Assembly: GCF_002775205.1 (NCBI RefSeq)
Contig: NC_036461.1
Coordinates: 8,593,015-8,657,014 of the forward strand
Source of the DNA: Xiphophorus maculatus
Lineage: Eukaryota; Chordata; Actinopteri; Cyprinodontiformes; Poeciliidae
Direction of reading: 5' to 3'
DNA: 64,000 nucleotides
The position numbers were made by a program, and so were the translations under genes. Numbering within the stretch: position 1 is the first letter of the stretch; each line of letters begins with the position of its first letter. Shown one piece after another: positions 24,761 through 37,900 of this stretch. The notes beneath the pieces are model-generated. The model ran no database searches, was not told the origin of the DNA, and was given only the letters and a program-made list of their open reading frames with translations.

Positions 24761-26464
24761 TAAGACATCTTTGTGTAGTGATTCATAAAGTACAAACTTT
24801 ATGAGCTGCAGATTTCAATCAATGTTGTTTGTCCAGGTTTCTGCTTGCGACAGTTCATCCTTCCCCAACACTTTCCACTGATATCTTTTGGTTTTTCATC
24901 CTTTCATTGAATTTTTGTGTATAAAATGAATGAGTTTCACTTTTTGGTACCAATAACGAAAAGCTAAATTTTTCAATGTTCTAATTTAAAGGAATGCACC
25001 TGGCATTTAAAGGGATAAATACAAATTGCATTTGGGTGAGATTAATCCAAATGTTTATTTATTTATGTATTTTTGCTTGTTTTTGTTGCCCCTTTGTTGT
25101 CCTCATAATGCATTAATTCATTATGAGTGATGAATGGTGGTTTAGTATATTTTACGCGGCCTTGTATGATAGACAATCAAGAAAACTAGACCAGCTCTTA
25201 TCCACAAAAGAGGTGATGTTCTGCACAAGGCTATTTCCTGGAGGCGAAATGAGCAAAATACAGCAGCTTCTACATTCATTGTCTCCCCAGGTAAAGCCTT
25301 TTACTGAAGTCAAACACTGAAAAATTACACTTAGTACACTTAGTCTGGTGAAAAAAATTCTACGTTAAGATTTTTTTTCTTCATTTTTTGTAAATAACAT
25401 CAGTGATATCCCAACTTATCTCACCTAAAAATCCACCTAAAATAAATGAAACTGAAGCATTTTGTTATTCAGGGGATTTTGTATTTATTCTACCACATAG
25501 AATTATGTCCAAAACTTGTTTGCAAGGCATTCCAGGAAAAAAAAAATCTATCATCACAAACACAAATGGGTGGAGTTTTGAGTGCAGGTGGTGAAATGTT
25601 ACCAATATCAAAAACATCAATTATTAAAAATAAATAAGTGTACTGAAAATGTTTCTAAAACTTCTGAGATCATACTACTGCATGTTTTATTTTGTTTGAG
25701 GTTTTTTTCCCACTTTTTAACCTGGGGTGACAGTAAATGTGAAGGGTGCTGAATTTCACAGAAAACATTTATAAACGAAATCTATCTGTTCTGCTACTAA
25801 TTGCTTTATGTTGTGTGAATATAAGCTAATGCAAAAACTGCAAAACTCAATCATTTCCATGAGAATGTATTCACGTGAAATGTCTGAATTCTACCCATTT
25901 CTACAAATTGTGGTCACAAATGCCAGATGCAAAGGTTTTCAGAAGAAATGGATTTCATCACCTCTGAAGCTCTCGGATCGGTTTGTTTGTCTAAACCTGT
26001 TTCTTCAATACCTCTGTGGTACAATTACTTTGTGTCATGCTCCAAATACAAGCAGTAAAATTTCAACCCATCCATGTTGTTCTATGCTTTCATTTGCACA
26101 GACTTTCTGGCAGACATCTACATTTTATTGCAGATGCCTGCAGTAAAATTCAGATTGGGATAGATGACACAATCTTAATACCTAAATTAATTTCCGCCCC
26201 CCTTTTTTTTTGGCCTTGTCTCACTTTTTTCTTTTGTTTATTCAAAGCGTGTAAAAAGAAAAATAAGTCATTAAAAACACTTGGATAAACATCAGTCAAG
26301 GTCTGGTTAAGAGAGACTGCTATATTTTTTTCATCAAAGAATTGACCACTTATTGAAATATTTTTATGGAGTCTTGATTTTATTTATCTTTCCAGATTAA
26401 AAAAAAACTTGTTTATTTTTATCATAGAGATCCTAACATCTTAAGCCAAAGTCTTTTTCAGATA

Positions 26465-26975
26465 CAGTACTCTCAAAGTATTTATACTCACTTAAGTTTT
26501 TCATATTTTGTCACATGACAACCACAAAATTCAACATCTGAGAGAGTTTATGTGATAGATCAACTCAAGGTTGTGCATAGCTGTGGTTTTCAAACCTTTA
26601 TGTGAGTTAAAAACTTGAAGACTTTGTCAAGTATTTGTATCAGTGCCTAATATTATGTAAAATCACCTTTTGGTGCAATTACAGCAGCAGCAAGTCTTGG
26701 GATCTCTTTACCAAGTCTAGAGACTAAAAAACTTGCCCAAAATAGGTGCAGCCCAGTCAGATTGGATGGAGAGCGTCCAATCTGACGCTCTCCAGATTGG
26801 CAAGACTTTCCAAGTGAGATGTAAACTATGTCATTCTAGCTATTACTGTATATTTTACTTTACTTTCATTTTACTTTTTGTTTGTGAAAAATGTCAAAAT
26901 TGTTTAGATTTTTGTGCTGATCTATCACATCAAATCCCAGATTTTGTCAAAAAATGTGACTATAAAGTGATGTAA
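26465..26975 (-). mobile_element. Tc1/mariner relic, family A, reverse orientation
   Basis: Left end ACTCTCAAAGTATTTATACT followed by TTTGTCACATGACAACCACA. The middle has GGTGCAATTACAGCAGCAGC, AGTCTAGAGACTAAAAAACT and CAGTCAGATTGGATGGAGAG. The right end has GATCTATCACATCAAATCCC. Most of the transposase is deleted. It contains the palindrome cluster at 26758-26800. Confidence 0.72.
26758..26800. repeat. Chain of three overlapping inverted repeats
   Basis: CAGATTGGA/TCCAATCTG (26758-26766, 26776-26784), GGAGAGCGTC/GACGCTCTCC (26768-26777, 26784-26793) and CCAATCT/AGATTGG (26777-26783, 26794-26800) interlock. The first arm belongs to ordinary family A Tc1 sequence; the rest departs from it. Confidence 0.85.
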
Positions 26976-26979
26976 TGTA

Positions 26980-29700
26980 AAAAAAAAAACCCAAAACTAA
27001 AGTTTAGCCATATGTTGGAAACTTCCTACATATTTGATTGATTTAGCAGAACTATTGTTTATCAATTTAACTCTTGTTGCTGAGTGATTTAGCTCAAAAT
27101 CCATTTTGCCATCTGCTCAGTTGCATGACAACACAAGACAATTTTAGGTGAAAACTACAGTAAAATCATAACGTATTATTAACATAAAATAAAATCTATT
27201 CCATTCTAGTTTATGAGTAGTCTACTTATGGCTCCTCAGTTGCTTAATGGGGGAACATAAGAGGTGGAAGTCGAATCAGTGCGGAGAGTGATGAAGAAGA
27301 AGCTGTCTGGAGAAAACATCAAAAGGCACATCTTTAAAATTTTTGTCTCCAGTCTTGTGGGTTTTCATGTAAAAGACAGTTTCACCGATCATTAAACTTC
27401 CTCTCCATCAGCAAAAACTAAATCATATAAATCAGGATATTCTTAGCTCTTATGCCGACTATTTTCATGCTTAACTAGCTTCATTAAATTCTTAAATGCC
27501 AGCTTATAGGAACTTTGCTCTTCAAGGTTTATTAGTTTTCCAGACATTCCTGCTCCGTTTTAGCATTACATATATCAAGAGTACATTATCTAAAATTTGT
27601 GTGAGCAAGCACTAAAAGATCTCTGCCAGGTAGATGGATTGATAGTGCTGTATCTAAAATAAAAAACTATTTACTTCAATTAATTGATGATATTGTTCCA
27701 TGGATTCCTGCTACTGACCTTTATGTGGTTTGTGGGTAAAGGGTGAGGTAGCCATGTGGTAAATAAAAGTGTATGGGGTATATGGTTATTTTGCAATACT
27801 CCTTTAAAAAGTGTTTAAATTTGGAAAAACATGACCGTGTCTGCAAGAAATAGGTTTAAATTATCAGATTGTATTTTACAATCTAACCTCATTCTGTTGT
27901 CTTAATTGGTTTTGAAACATGTTTAAAAATAACAGTCTGTGGTTCTAATGTAGTGCTAAGGAGAAAGTCTTCTGTAAAATGTTGCTTTATTGGGTTTTTT
28001 TCAGTGCTGGTGGTGGGAATTGTGCTACATAATACAGCTTGTACTTTTCCTGGAACTAGAGGTCGCTTTCGCAGAACTCTCCAGGCACTTTCAGAAAATT
28101 AAAGAAATCTTATCAAGAACTGTAACTTACTGTACTTGGTCTTATTGGTTTCTTTGCCAGAACTTGTTAAAAATTATTCTGTATGATGTGGCAACATATG
28201 AATCCTTCCAGGAACTCATCACATAGTTGCTGAGACATTTATTTAACAAAGTACTTTCAAAACTTTAATAGAAATTCTTCAGTACTTTTCAGAACATTCA
28301 TGAAAGATATGTGGTTGGTTCTGGTACCTTAACCCATCACAATTTGGTCTCATAATAAAAAATATTTTATGTATTAATGGTTCTGAAAACTTTTATTACA
28401 AGTTTCATGTTTGGAGATCTTACCAGATGTTTTAAAATGGAATACACTTTTAGGGTATTTTTTAAGTCATGAAATCAAGAAACATTATTTTTTGTGCAGC
28501 TTGATTGGTCGTATATGATTAAATTATTTGTTCCATTTTTCCTCAAAAATGTATACCTCTACATAGGTAGATGGAAATATTAAATAAATCTCCCCACAGT
28601 TTAGAATCCCGAGAGGTAAAGTCTTGCATACAAAACTTAGTAATGGCCATATAGAAAATAATATTTGTATATCTTTAGTGTTTTGTTTTTTCTACACAAA
28701 ATTCTGTGTAACCTAATTTAGTGAATGTGTTAGCTTGATTTGCTAACAGTAGTTAGCCTGATCATTGACAATATCAATTAGTGAATCCCTCTGGTTTTCA
28801 AATTTAGAAGTGGACCATTGTTAAGCCAACAATAATTATTTTTAACTGTCATCATCATCCACTTCAATGCCTCTCAAAATTTTCTCAACTGAGCATTTCT
28901 CTTGGATAATCTTTATTTATTAGATTATTCCTACCTAGTAGATAAATTCCTACCAGCATCTGAAATGCATCTAAATGCCAGTGAAGTCACAGAGAGTACC
29001 AAAAGTTTTACCAGTTTCAGAACCATTATAATAGAAGAAAACATGCGTTGACTGTTATCACCATGTGAAGCAGGTAAGAACTGAGAGACTGATTATAAAT
29101 GGAAGCATACATTAGCTTTGTGTTTGCTGCAATGTGTGTGTCTGCATACAAACTATCGTTGGGGCATTCCTCTGTTCATGTCACTGGAGCCTGAGACCAC
29201 ATCAGAGCTCAGACAGGAAAGCTAACAGCCACTGATTGCATCTGCACCACAAAGGATTGCTAATAATGTTTATTCTCTTTATTGAATCCTAAATGACATG
29301 GAGAAAATTTCCTGCAGTAAAAAGTGAGGCTTGAGGAGGAATATCCATTCATATGCACTACACTAGGTTATGAAAGAAGGAAAAGAAAAGTCCCTGACAT
29401 TTCCCCTGTCACCCGTGGCAACTGCTGAGAGCATACCACGCAGTGAAAGGTGAATTCCTTTGGGAGCGTTGTCTGCTGCCTGCCTCTCCCCTGCCCAGAT
29501 GCTCAGAATAGAAAATGTCTCTGCCTCCTGCTGCAAGCATACCGTCACTCCCATATGAGTTAGTTTCCGCATTTTAACCAGAAGACACACAACACCTCAG
29601 GGAGGAGTGTGTTTACGATTGCTTTATTGTAAAAATATCTACGACCTCATGCACAAAAGAGCTCCAACGGCATAATGGTCTTCCTCTCTGAGACAGCTCA
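26980..29700. other. Intergenic, nothing recognised
   Basis: AT-rich spacer between TMEM63C and NGB. No exon, RNA gene or transposon with a recognisable signature was seen. The part from about 29040 to 29620 is less AT-rich and free of repeats, so it is the best candidate here for unique, possibly conserved, sequence. Confidence 0.4.
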
Positions 29701-29739
29701 GTCCATGTGAGCTTCTTGTTTTCATAGTTTTTTTTATCT

Positions 29740-30190
29740 TATAATATTTTAGATAACTCAATTAGTCAAGTATTTTAAGTGATGCTAATTAAATTATAAT
29801 GTATTAATTATTAATATTATGCAATGTTAAGTCATAATTAAGAGATAACTAAGTTATAATTGCAAGACAGCTGAGTCATAGTTACAAACAACAAGCCACA
29901 GTTATTGTTATGAAACATTTTTCAATTACAGGATAATAATGAGACACTAAGTCATTTACAAGACTTGTATTCATAGTTATAGAATAGCTATGTAATAACT
30001 ATATCAAATGTAATATTTAAAACACAGTCAAGTTAGATCTAAGAGACATCTAAGTCATGACTATGATGCCTTTCATTACAAATAAATTAGTCATAATCAA
30101 AAGACAAAAGGCAGAATAATAGATGTCATAACTTTGACAAACTAATAAATAACAATGACTAATTCATATTTATGAGATGCTGATTCAGAA
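29740..30190. repeat. Degenerate AT-rich minisatellite
   Basis: A motif close to AACTAAGTCATAATTACAAGA recurs in diverged form roughly every 20-30 bases (for example AAGTCATAATTAAGAGATAA, AAGTTATAATTGCAAGACAG, GAGTCATAGTTACAAACAAC, AAGTCATGACTATGATGCC). A further pair occurs at 30570-30625. Period and copy number were judged by eye and would need a tandem-repeat program. Confidence 0.45.
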
Positions 30191-30639
30191 TAAAAATCTG
30201 AATAGCTATAAATGCTCATAGCATACAACCATTAAGTATAAATAGAGCAAACTTAGGGGAAATAAAATGAGGATAAAGGAACAATATTTGCAGACATTTT
30301 TTCCTGTATAGGCACAATGTGGCTGTGCAAAAATGCTTATTTTGTTTAGCTGAATACTGACCCTGTAAGGTGTTCAATGAGTTCATCAGAGACAGTCTGG
30401 GGAAAGTAACCATCACTGCGGCAGCTTGTTTTTGCATATAGCGCTCTACAGTATAGCACCGATCTGGAAGTAAAAGTTTAAACAGTTTGTGACCAGGATG
30501 TGTGGGATCTGCAGAGATAATTGCTGCCCTTTTCCTGCAGGCCTGACAATTCATTAGATAACTACAGTACATCATAATTACAAAACAACTAATTTATACT
30601 TAAAAGATGCCTAATCTTACAATGAGACTAAGTTGGCCT

Positions 30640-30712
30640 GTAAACTCTGATCAAATTTGTATAAAAGGGCAGCAGAGTCTGCACTTTTTAAGGAAGCTAA
30701 ATATTTTTAGTG
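30640..30712 (+). mobile_element. L2/CR1-type LINE fragment (RT C-terminal scrap)
   Basis: About 70 bases match the segment 49050-49119 of the LINE inside FAM161B, with a long exact run (TTTTTAAGGAAGCTAAATAT and flanks). In the intact family this encodes the GQ-LYFLRKL stretch downstream of the polymerase core. No other part of the element was found nearby. Confidence 0.65.
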
Positions 30713-30964
30713 TAAACAGAAGAATCATGAGACTCTTTTATTGAACATGTCTTAACTTTTTCTATGGCATGCATGGCGTCTCCTGCCTGGCACGTTTGTG
30801 TTGCTGTCCCAAAGTTCTGGAAAGCATCATAGAAAACGTATCAACTTAAAACAGGATGCAAAGCCACCACCCTCACTATGGTATGATGTAGTCTGAGTGA
30901 TTGACTGAGCATGACTTTGCTTTCTTCCTTACACAAGCACACATATAAGGCCATCACATTAACA

Positions 30965-30978
30965 GTTGCCATGACAAC
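30965..30978. promoter_or_regulatory. Perfect X-box (RFX) motif in the TMEM63C-NGB spacer
   Basis: GTTGCC AT GACAAC satisfies the X-box consensus at all positions. It lies 71 bases before a short splice-bounded segment (31049-31085). No known gene starts here. Confidence 0.4.
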
Positions 30979-31048
30979 ATTCAATGCCCCTCGAATCTAA
31001 AAACCCATTGCAGACTTTCTAAAAATAATCTGCGTTGTCTCTTCTCAG

Positions 31049-31085
31049 ACTCCTCTCCAGACGACAGACCTTGATACACAACAAG
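31049..31085 (+). other. Possible small exon of an unrecognised transcript
   Basis: A 37-base segment is preceded by a strong acceptor (GTTGTCTCTTCTCAG) and followed by a consensus donor (CAAG then GTAAGG). No protein similarity was recognised. It could be a non-coding RNA exon, a distal exon of TMEM63C, or chance. Confidence 0.25.
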
Positions 31086-31699
31086 GTAAGGCTGAAGAAC
31101 TGTCAGACGTGAATAATTCATGTTTTTTATGTTTGAGGTAATTTATTTAATTAGCAAATCTAAGGATCAAGTATGTGTCAAGCCCAAAACAAAGTCAACC
31201 TTTGAGGTTTTTCTTTTTATGTGCTTTGAACTGAGGCAACTGGCATCGAGAAGACGCTCATTGAGACAGAGGGATCCTGTGTTCACTGCAGGGAGACAGA
31301 TTAAGGCCATGTCAAATGCCCCTTCGACAGCAGAACAGACAGCCAAGTCATGGATGTGACTTTTACAGAGATCCAACCAAACTGTGCATGACAGAAATGA
31401 TCCATGTGTATTAAGATAACTTGCCATCCTATCTCTGCTTTACTATTGCATGACTTACTTACAGAGAGACTGATATTCTGACATTCTGAAAATGTTCTCG
31501 ATGTGACATTGTGCAGCTGCATGAATAAGTGGGCTGACATGCCTGAAGTCGTTCTAATCTCTGCAAGCAAAGATTAAGAACTAATTGGCACCTGGATCTT
31601 ATGTAACTATCTGATGTGCTGTCGGTGGGAAGAGAATAAAGCATTGTATAATTGATTCAGGTTTAGATCAAAAAGAAAAGACATCATTAAGCTGTGAAA

Positions 31700-34600
31700 T
31701 ACCCACAGATCACTTTATTTAGTTGTAAGTAAACACATAACATGTCCTCCTGAAAAGTTCAGGATAGAATTTACTTTACAAAGAGTGTGTACCTTTATTA
31801 ACTCTGATAATAGTAACAATGTGTGTTTTTGGTCAAAAGATAACTAGGTGAAGTCATCACAGTTCAATAGCAGCTGATTATGATGAGGTAGACAGTGACA
31901 CACCCAATATATACACATAACTAAACTTAATAAAACAGTTGACATGTCTGTAAGGTTGGCTAAAAATGCTTAAGGTAAGAAAAAAAAGACGGCCTACTAA
32001 GAAAAGATTTACTATAAATGCAACACCTTCAGAGCCAGCTTATACACGTTACAACTGTGCTGGAGAAAATACAGACTGAACTGACTATGTATGGTTTAGA
32101 CTGTTCAACTGGAAACCCTCCGTTTGCGATAATAATTGCACATTTTTGTTTTGTTTTTGTTACTTTGAGTTAGAGAAACCACAATAAAAATTGTAAATTT
32201 GCCACCAATTAGTGTAGGGATCATTAACCACAAACCGAAAGATAAAATATCAAAAGAATAAACAGTGCATGACCTTCCTTCTGAGGGAATAAAAATAATG
32301 CTCTTTCAAAACCATAATAATTCAGATAATATAAAAATAAACTTTATAAATATAAAGCAATAATAACCACATGTCAGCAGCTTGGATTTACAGTTGAATG
32401 GTGGTATTTTTCATACTTGGCCCACTTGTTAGGATGCTTGGCATTCTTATTGTAACGGTAAATAACAGCTGTGGGTGATACATACAGTGTTAGAGTTGAT
32501 AATGCAGTGATATGCACATGTTGGATAACTGAGAGCAGACAGTTTATTTGTATTACTGTGGTCTGTGATAATATCATAATTTCCATCCTAACTGATGAAA
32601 ATCCTCATGGGCTGGTTGCCAATTTCAAGGTATGCTCAGGTTTTAAAAAGTTAAAGTTTAAAAATATTCTGTCATGCTGTTTCTTTAATTAGAGCCAGAG
32701 TGACTTGTGTTTTTTCTGGTTGTATGGCACACTGAGTACTGCAGCCTGTTGCTGTCCACTGCTGGTCAGCAGGCTGATAAAGGGCTTCTGTTGCTCAGGA
32801 CACAGACTAATTTGAATGTTTCCAAGTCTTTCTAGTTACAGGTACCAAAGTTTGAGAACATTATGGTGCTAAAACACTAAACTTTGCTGTTGTACTGTTC
32901 TTCAGGTTTAAAATACTTCAAGTATTGAATAATGTGGTATTATCCCTCTTCCACTTCTTTTTCTGCACTGTTGGCTGAAATGTGATCACTGCAACTTTCT
33001 TTATTGGCTTACAAAAACTCTAAATTGTCTGATTGGAAAAAGTTAGGTTGTGTCGTGAAAACTGAAGGAACGGCATCTATTATTGTTGTAACACTGTTAT
33101 TTAAGGGAGTTGTGTTAAACAGCTGGCTGATAATAACCCAGATGTTATTGGCTGGTTATATATGTGTTATTCTACAAAGAGCAGAATGACAATGTGCAGT
33201 AAGCACACAGTATTATTCAAACCACTGGCAGATTTAAACTTTGAAAAACTTTCTTCTAAATGGAGTTTCGATGTGTTTCGGATAGAAAATCTGTGAAGGA
33301 ACTAAAAATTCCAGAAAGATTGAAGACAATAAGTTAGTCTAGCTATTTTCTTTATTAAAATGTGAATATATATTTTTTAAATAATACATTTTTTATTATG
33401 TCTTATCTTTTTTTGAAAATGCCTCTTGTCTTTTCCAATCAGAAACAAACTACATCTAAATCTGAAATTTGAGGAGATCATGCTATCTGATTTTATTTAA
33501 AATTATATGATTTTAAGGTGCAGTCGTGCTATTATTACTTTATCAAACTATGAGAATTTCATATGGGTCCAAACCCACTTTTGGGAGCTAAAGAGCACGA
33601 CCCCTCACTCCTATAAAGGTAATGGTGTTTAAGAATTTAGCAGATGTTGACTTTATATTTCTACTTGGATCTGGAGATACAAAAAAACCAATAAAGTAAT
33701 GTCTTAGCTTTAATGATCAGTATGTTAGACTATTTTATCAACAAAAAATGTGTAAATATGTCGCATTTTGATCATGTAACACATCTTTGTGAGTTGTTCT
33801 CTTTTAATAAATGTATGAAGATCTCATACAAACCCATGCCTAGTTAAGTCTCACTTCCATAGAGAAAACTTACATTGGAGTAATATGATAATTCTTCATT
33901 TGGTGTGACAACAATGCAATTAATAAGCACTAGTAAGAAAAGCAACTGTAATAAATACCTTTATACTTAATAAAAACAGCAAAGAAACAAAGATGTTGAA
34001 ATTGCTCCAACATGTCCTTTACTAAACACTAAAGTTCACATAACAGTCTAAAATGTAGGGTTTAACAGTCATCAGACGTCTACTGAAACACTCAAAACCT
34101 CGATCTGAGGAGAGCATCAAAAACTACGTTGAGTAAGGTGTGAACCAACACCCTAACAGTCATTGATCACTGAAGAAAGCTTTGAGTAAAGTTAACAGTT
34201 CTTGTCCGTAGCCACTGATAAACATTTAGTAAACTTGATTCGCTTTAGTTGCTATAAACTCAGATAAAACATCATATAACAAAATGGCCATGTGTAATAA
34301 AAACTAAAAAAAATCCAGGAGACACACATATACACAGAGTTATGACTAAAGTGATCTGATTTTCTCCTGTAAAATCACATTTTAAGTATCACTGTGTTCC
34401 AGATGGATACAGAGCTGCCTTCGCTGGCCACAGTAACAGTCACAGTTTGAATAGTGTGCGATGTCTAGATATAATATTATATTTATATTTATATATATAT
34501 ATATTTCACATGTGTGCAACTCTCTTAAGATACAACATAAAGACCACTATAGTCACTGTTATTTAGTAAATATATCAAAGCCAGTATATACAAAGAAACT

Positions 34601-34907
34601 TACAGTGATCTTCAATGCTCTCAGCTTTCAGGTCCAGACTTAAAGGACCCACGCCGTCTGATTCTCACAGCTGTACATCAGCGTCGACTGGAAGCTAAAC
34701 ATCCACAGCAAAGAAAATAAACTCTGCAATCGGTCGGTCTAATTTTAAAGTGTAACTACACCATACATTTGCCATGTTATACAAACCAGCTCACAGAGCA
34801 CATGTACAGCAGCCAAAGACACGATGCTGCACAGTTACACAACCTTGTTCCATGGCAACCGTGTTGATGGTTTGACAGCAACTGCTCAGCAGCTCCCGCT
34901 GTGCGCC
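31700..34907. other. Intergenic / NGB 3' flank
   Basis: Very AT-rich. There is a short (TA)n run at about 34480-34504. The NGB 3' untranslated region must begin at 34907 and run leftward. No convincing poly(A) signal could be singled out among many T-rich matches. No exon or transposon was recognised. Confidence 0.4.
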
Positions 34908-37900
34908 TCAGTCGGCCTTGTCCTCGCCGTTCTTGGACCATCCTCGGCTCATTACCGCTACCACGATGGTGTACATGTTGAGCCAGGCTTGGCGCAGCGG
35001 CGCCGTGTACGCCTGGCCAAGACTGCACTGCAGCATGTAGAGAAGTGACTCTCCTACCACCTGCAGAAGTAAGGAAAAACTACTTAAATGTTACCCCTTC
35101 AACAAATATAAGAAACAGTTGTTGATGATTATGTTTATTAAAGGGAAATTTTAACTATACCAACTTGGGAAACCATTTTACCTAATGAATTACCCACATC
35201 TCTTCTTAAATTCATTTTTACCAACTACAACCATGGTTGATTAATGCCATCCTTGCAGAATTATGAAATCCTTTAAATAGAGTCTGTCTGACAACATGAA
35301 GTAGGCTGACAATTCTCAAAAGACAATACATCATGCTACAATTAAAAGTAACCGTTTTTAAATATCAGTCAGTTTAGAAAGAGTTGCAGAGACATCTCTA
35401 AGGCAGGCAGACAAACCACTGAAGCGTGTAACTTACTGGCAACACGCTAAAAAAATACATTGTTACTTAAAAGTTTTTATTCTAGGATTTCGGCGGTATT
35501 TTGCAAAACTGCAATGGAAACAATTTTTTCTTATCATGAGTCACGTGATCAACAACCAGATGTTACTGGTGCCATAAAAGATGACAGAGACGGCAGGAAG
35601 TGGTAGGAGGAGGATGGCGCAGCACATTTTTTAATAACATTGAATGAACAAAGTTATTAATATGTGATTTTAGCTGCATTTGTTGTTTAGTGGAAACACC
35701 GCAATTGCGAAATTGTTTTTGCAACATTAGCAGAATATCAACAAAATTTGCGCATTTTTCTAATGGAAACGTTGCTACTGAGAAACTTCATGGACAAATG
35801 GAGTGGTGAATCTTCCCAAGAGAGGACAGCCTACCAAAATTACTACCAAAAGAATACCATCGACCCATCCAGGAGGTCACAAGATACTTAAAACTATATT
35901 TAAAGCCCTACTGAGCACAAAAAACGCAAAGGTTCTTCTCACATTGGCCCACCAAAACAAACCTATCTTGCTGATTCTCAAGACTTTCAATAAAATATTC
36001 TGTGAACCGACAAGATTAAACAGAAATAAAATAAATCCCATCACAACAAAATTAACAGCAATTCAGAGAAAGAACATCTTACAGGAGTCATTGATGGTAC
36101 TGATGGATCATACATTTTGCTTTCAACTGGGAAATCCTAAAGGAGAATATAAAACCCTCAGTTTGTAAACTGAAACCCAAGAGCATGAGGGTTAAGAATC
36201 AGGACAAAGATCCAAAGCAGACTTATAAGACTGCCTCTGAATGGCTCCAAATAAAAAATGCTTTAAAGTGGCATAGTCAAAATACAGCATTAAATCTAAC
36301 TGAGATGCAGTGGTTTCATATTGGACATATTCATTTTTAAAACTCCAATCTACCTGAATTAGATCAATTCTGCAAAGAAGAGTAGGCCTACATTTCTTCA
36401 CTGTGATGTACAAAACTTGCTGACAAGCACTTATATCTGTTCAGGGAAGTTCATTTTTCACATTGAAATGGGTTGTAAAATATGGTAGAAGTGAGTGTTT
36501 TCAACATCGAGCTCATTATGCAACATTAGGCAACCTTAGAAATAGAAAATTAAGACTTATCCTAGTCTACACCAATTATAATTTTAGGTATGCATATGGA
36601 CATGTTAGCAACCAGCTTCTCCATACGGTATGCCTAAAAAATATCAAGGCAGGATCAAAAAAAAAAAAGATAAATATGTATTTGGCAATTTGATGTACTC
36701 ATCAGAAACCAATAAGTAAAACCAAACTAATGTTTATCTGACATCTTAAGGAGGAAAATCCAGACATCCCTCTACCTGAGGCCCTTCCAGGCCTAAAGAT
36801 AAATACAGTGTCTACCCTAGGGTATCAGAAAATCAAAAACAATGGGTGAGAAGAAATAAAAATTGTATTTGGTCTACTTTTCAAGAAGAAAATAATTGGA
36901 AAAATATGAGAGAATTGAAAAGCTGATTTTTAAAATTTTCTTAGGCACACAATTTTGTGATTGTAGGAGACGCTGGTTCTTTTGTCCAACTCAAAGTCAA
37001 AGTCATATTTGTTTCACTGTAAAATGAATAGAAGAACAAGATATCAAATTATATTAACATACTAATAATTTTGAGTTTGAAAAAGGTCAAGGATAAAATA
37101 AGTTAACTTTTTGTTACATGTAAATTTGATGTGGAAACAAACTCACTAACCCACTTTGTATCTATATATGTGTCGTTATGTTGCATTGCTTGTGCCAGTT
37201 GAGAAGTGAAGTAGGTCAGAGCTGAAACCAAATTTAAATTTCTTCTCATCTAAAAAAAAGAAAGGGGGGCTTGCATTTCACATTAATAATTTGTATTTTA
37301 AAACAAGACATCTAAAACTACTAGTTTTTTTTGTTTGTTTTTTCAAAAATAGTTTCTGTGAAAAAAAACACACTTTCAAAATCATGCAGGGATCTTATTG
37401 AAGCAGGGTACAGCTTTTTCTGATTTGCACATGTATGTGTTAATCTTACAGTAAATGACTGTGTGCTGACTCCCACTGCCTGATGCTTCCTCCCAAGATT
37501 AAGCAGAAAGTCCTCCAAAGAGTGGAGATCATCCAGGTGGCTCACTGCTGCATCAATCACCAGCATCACCTGAGGTGAAAGGGGGGAAGCATGCAAGGCA
37601 GCAATTAAAACTGTACTTTGAAATGTCTCTGGATTATGTGGGTGTGGGCTCACCTTGGTGACATGGTCCAGGAACTCGGGGCTGGAGAGACAGTCTTGTT
37701 TGGAATCACAGTTTGTGCTGTAGTGGAAAAGGTTGAGCAGCGCAGGGTCCAGCTCAAACAATCTGCCACAGACAAATACCACACAGTTCTATAAGTGCAC
37801 TCACCCACATGGCATTGATTCAGAAATATATGCAGACAAAAAAAAAATCAGTTCCCCCTGTTAGCGTCTGATTTGCAGCTGTCTAAATTGTGGATTAGTC

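Noticed and set aside
29740..30190. Repeats resembling a CRISPR array
   Set aside because: Units are diverged, vary in spacing and lack regular spacers; the genome is eukaryotic.
34777..35028. Minus-strand open stretch of 83 codons over NGB exon 4
   Set aside because: It is the wrong frame of NGB exon 4. The globin frame ends at 34908 and is well supported.
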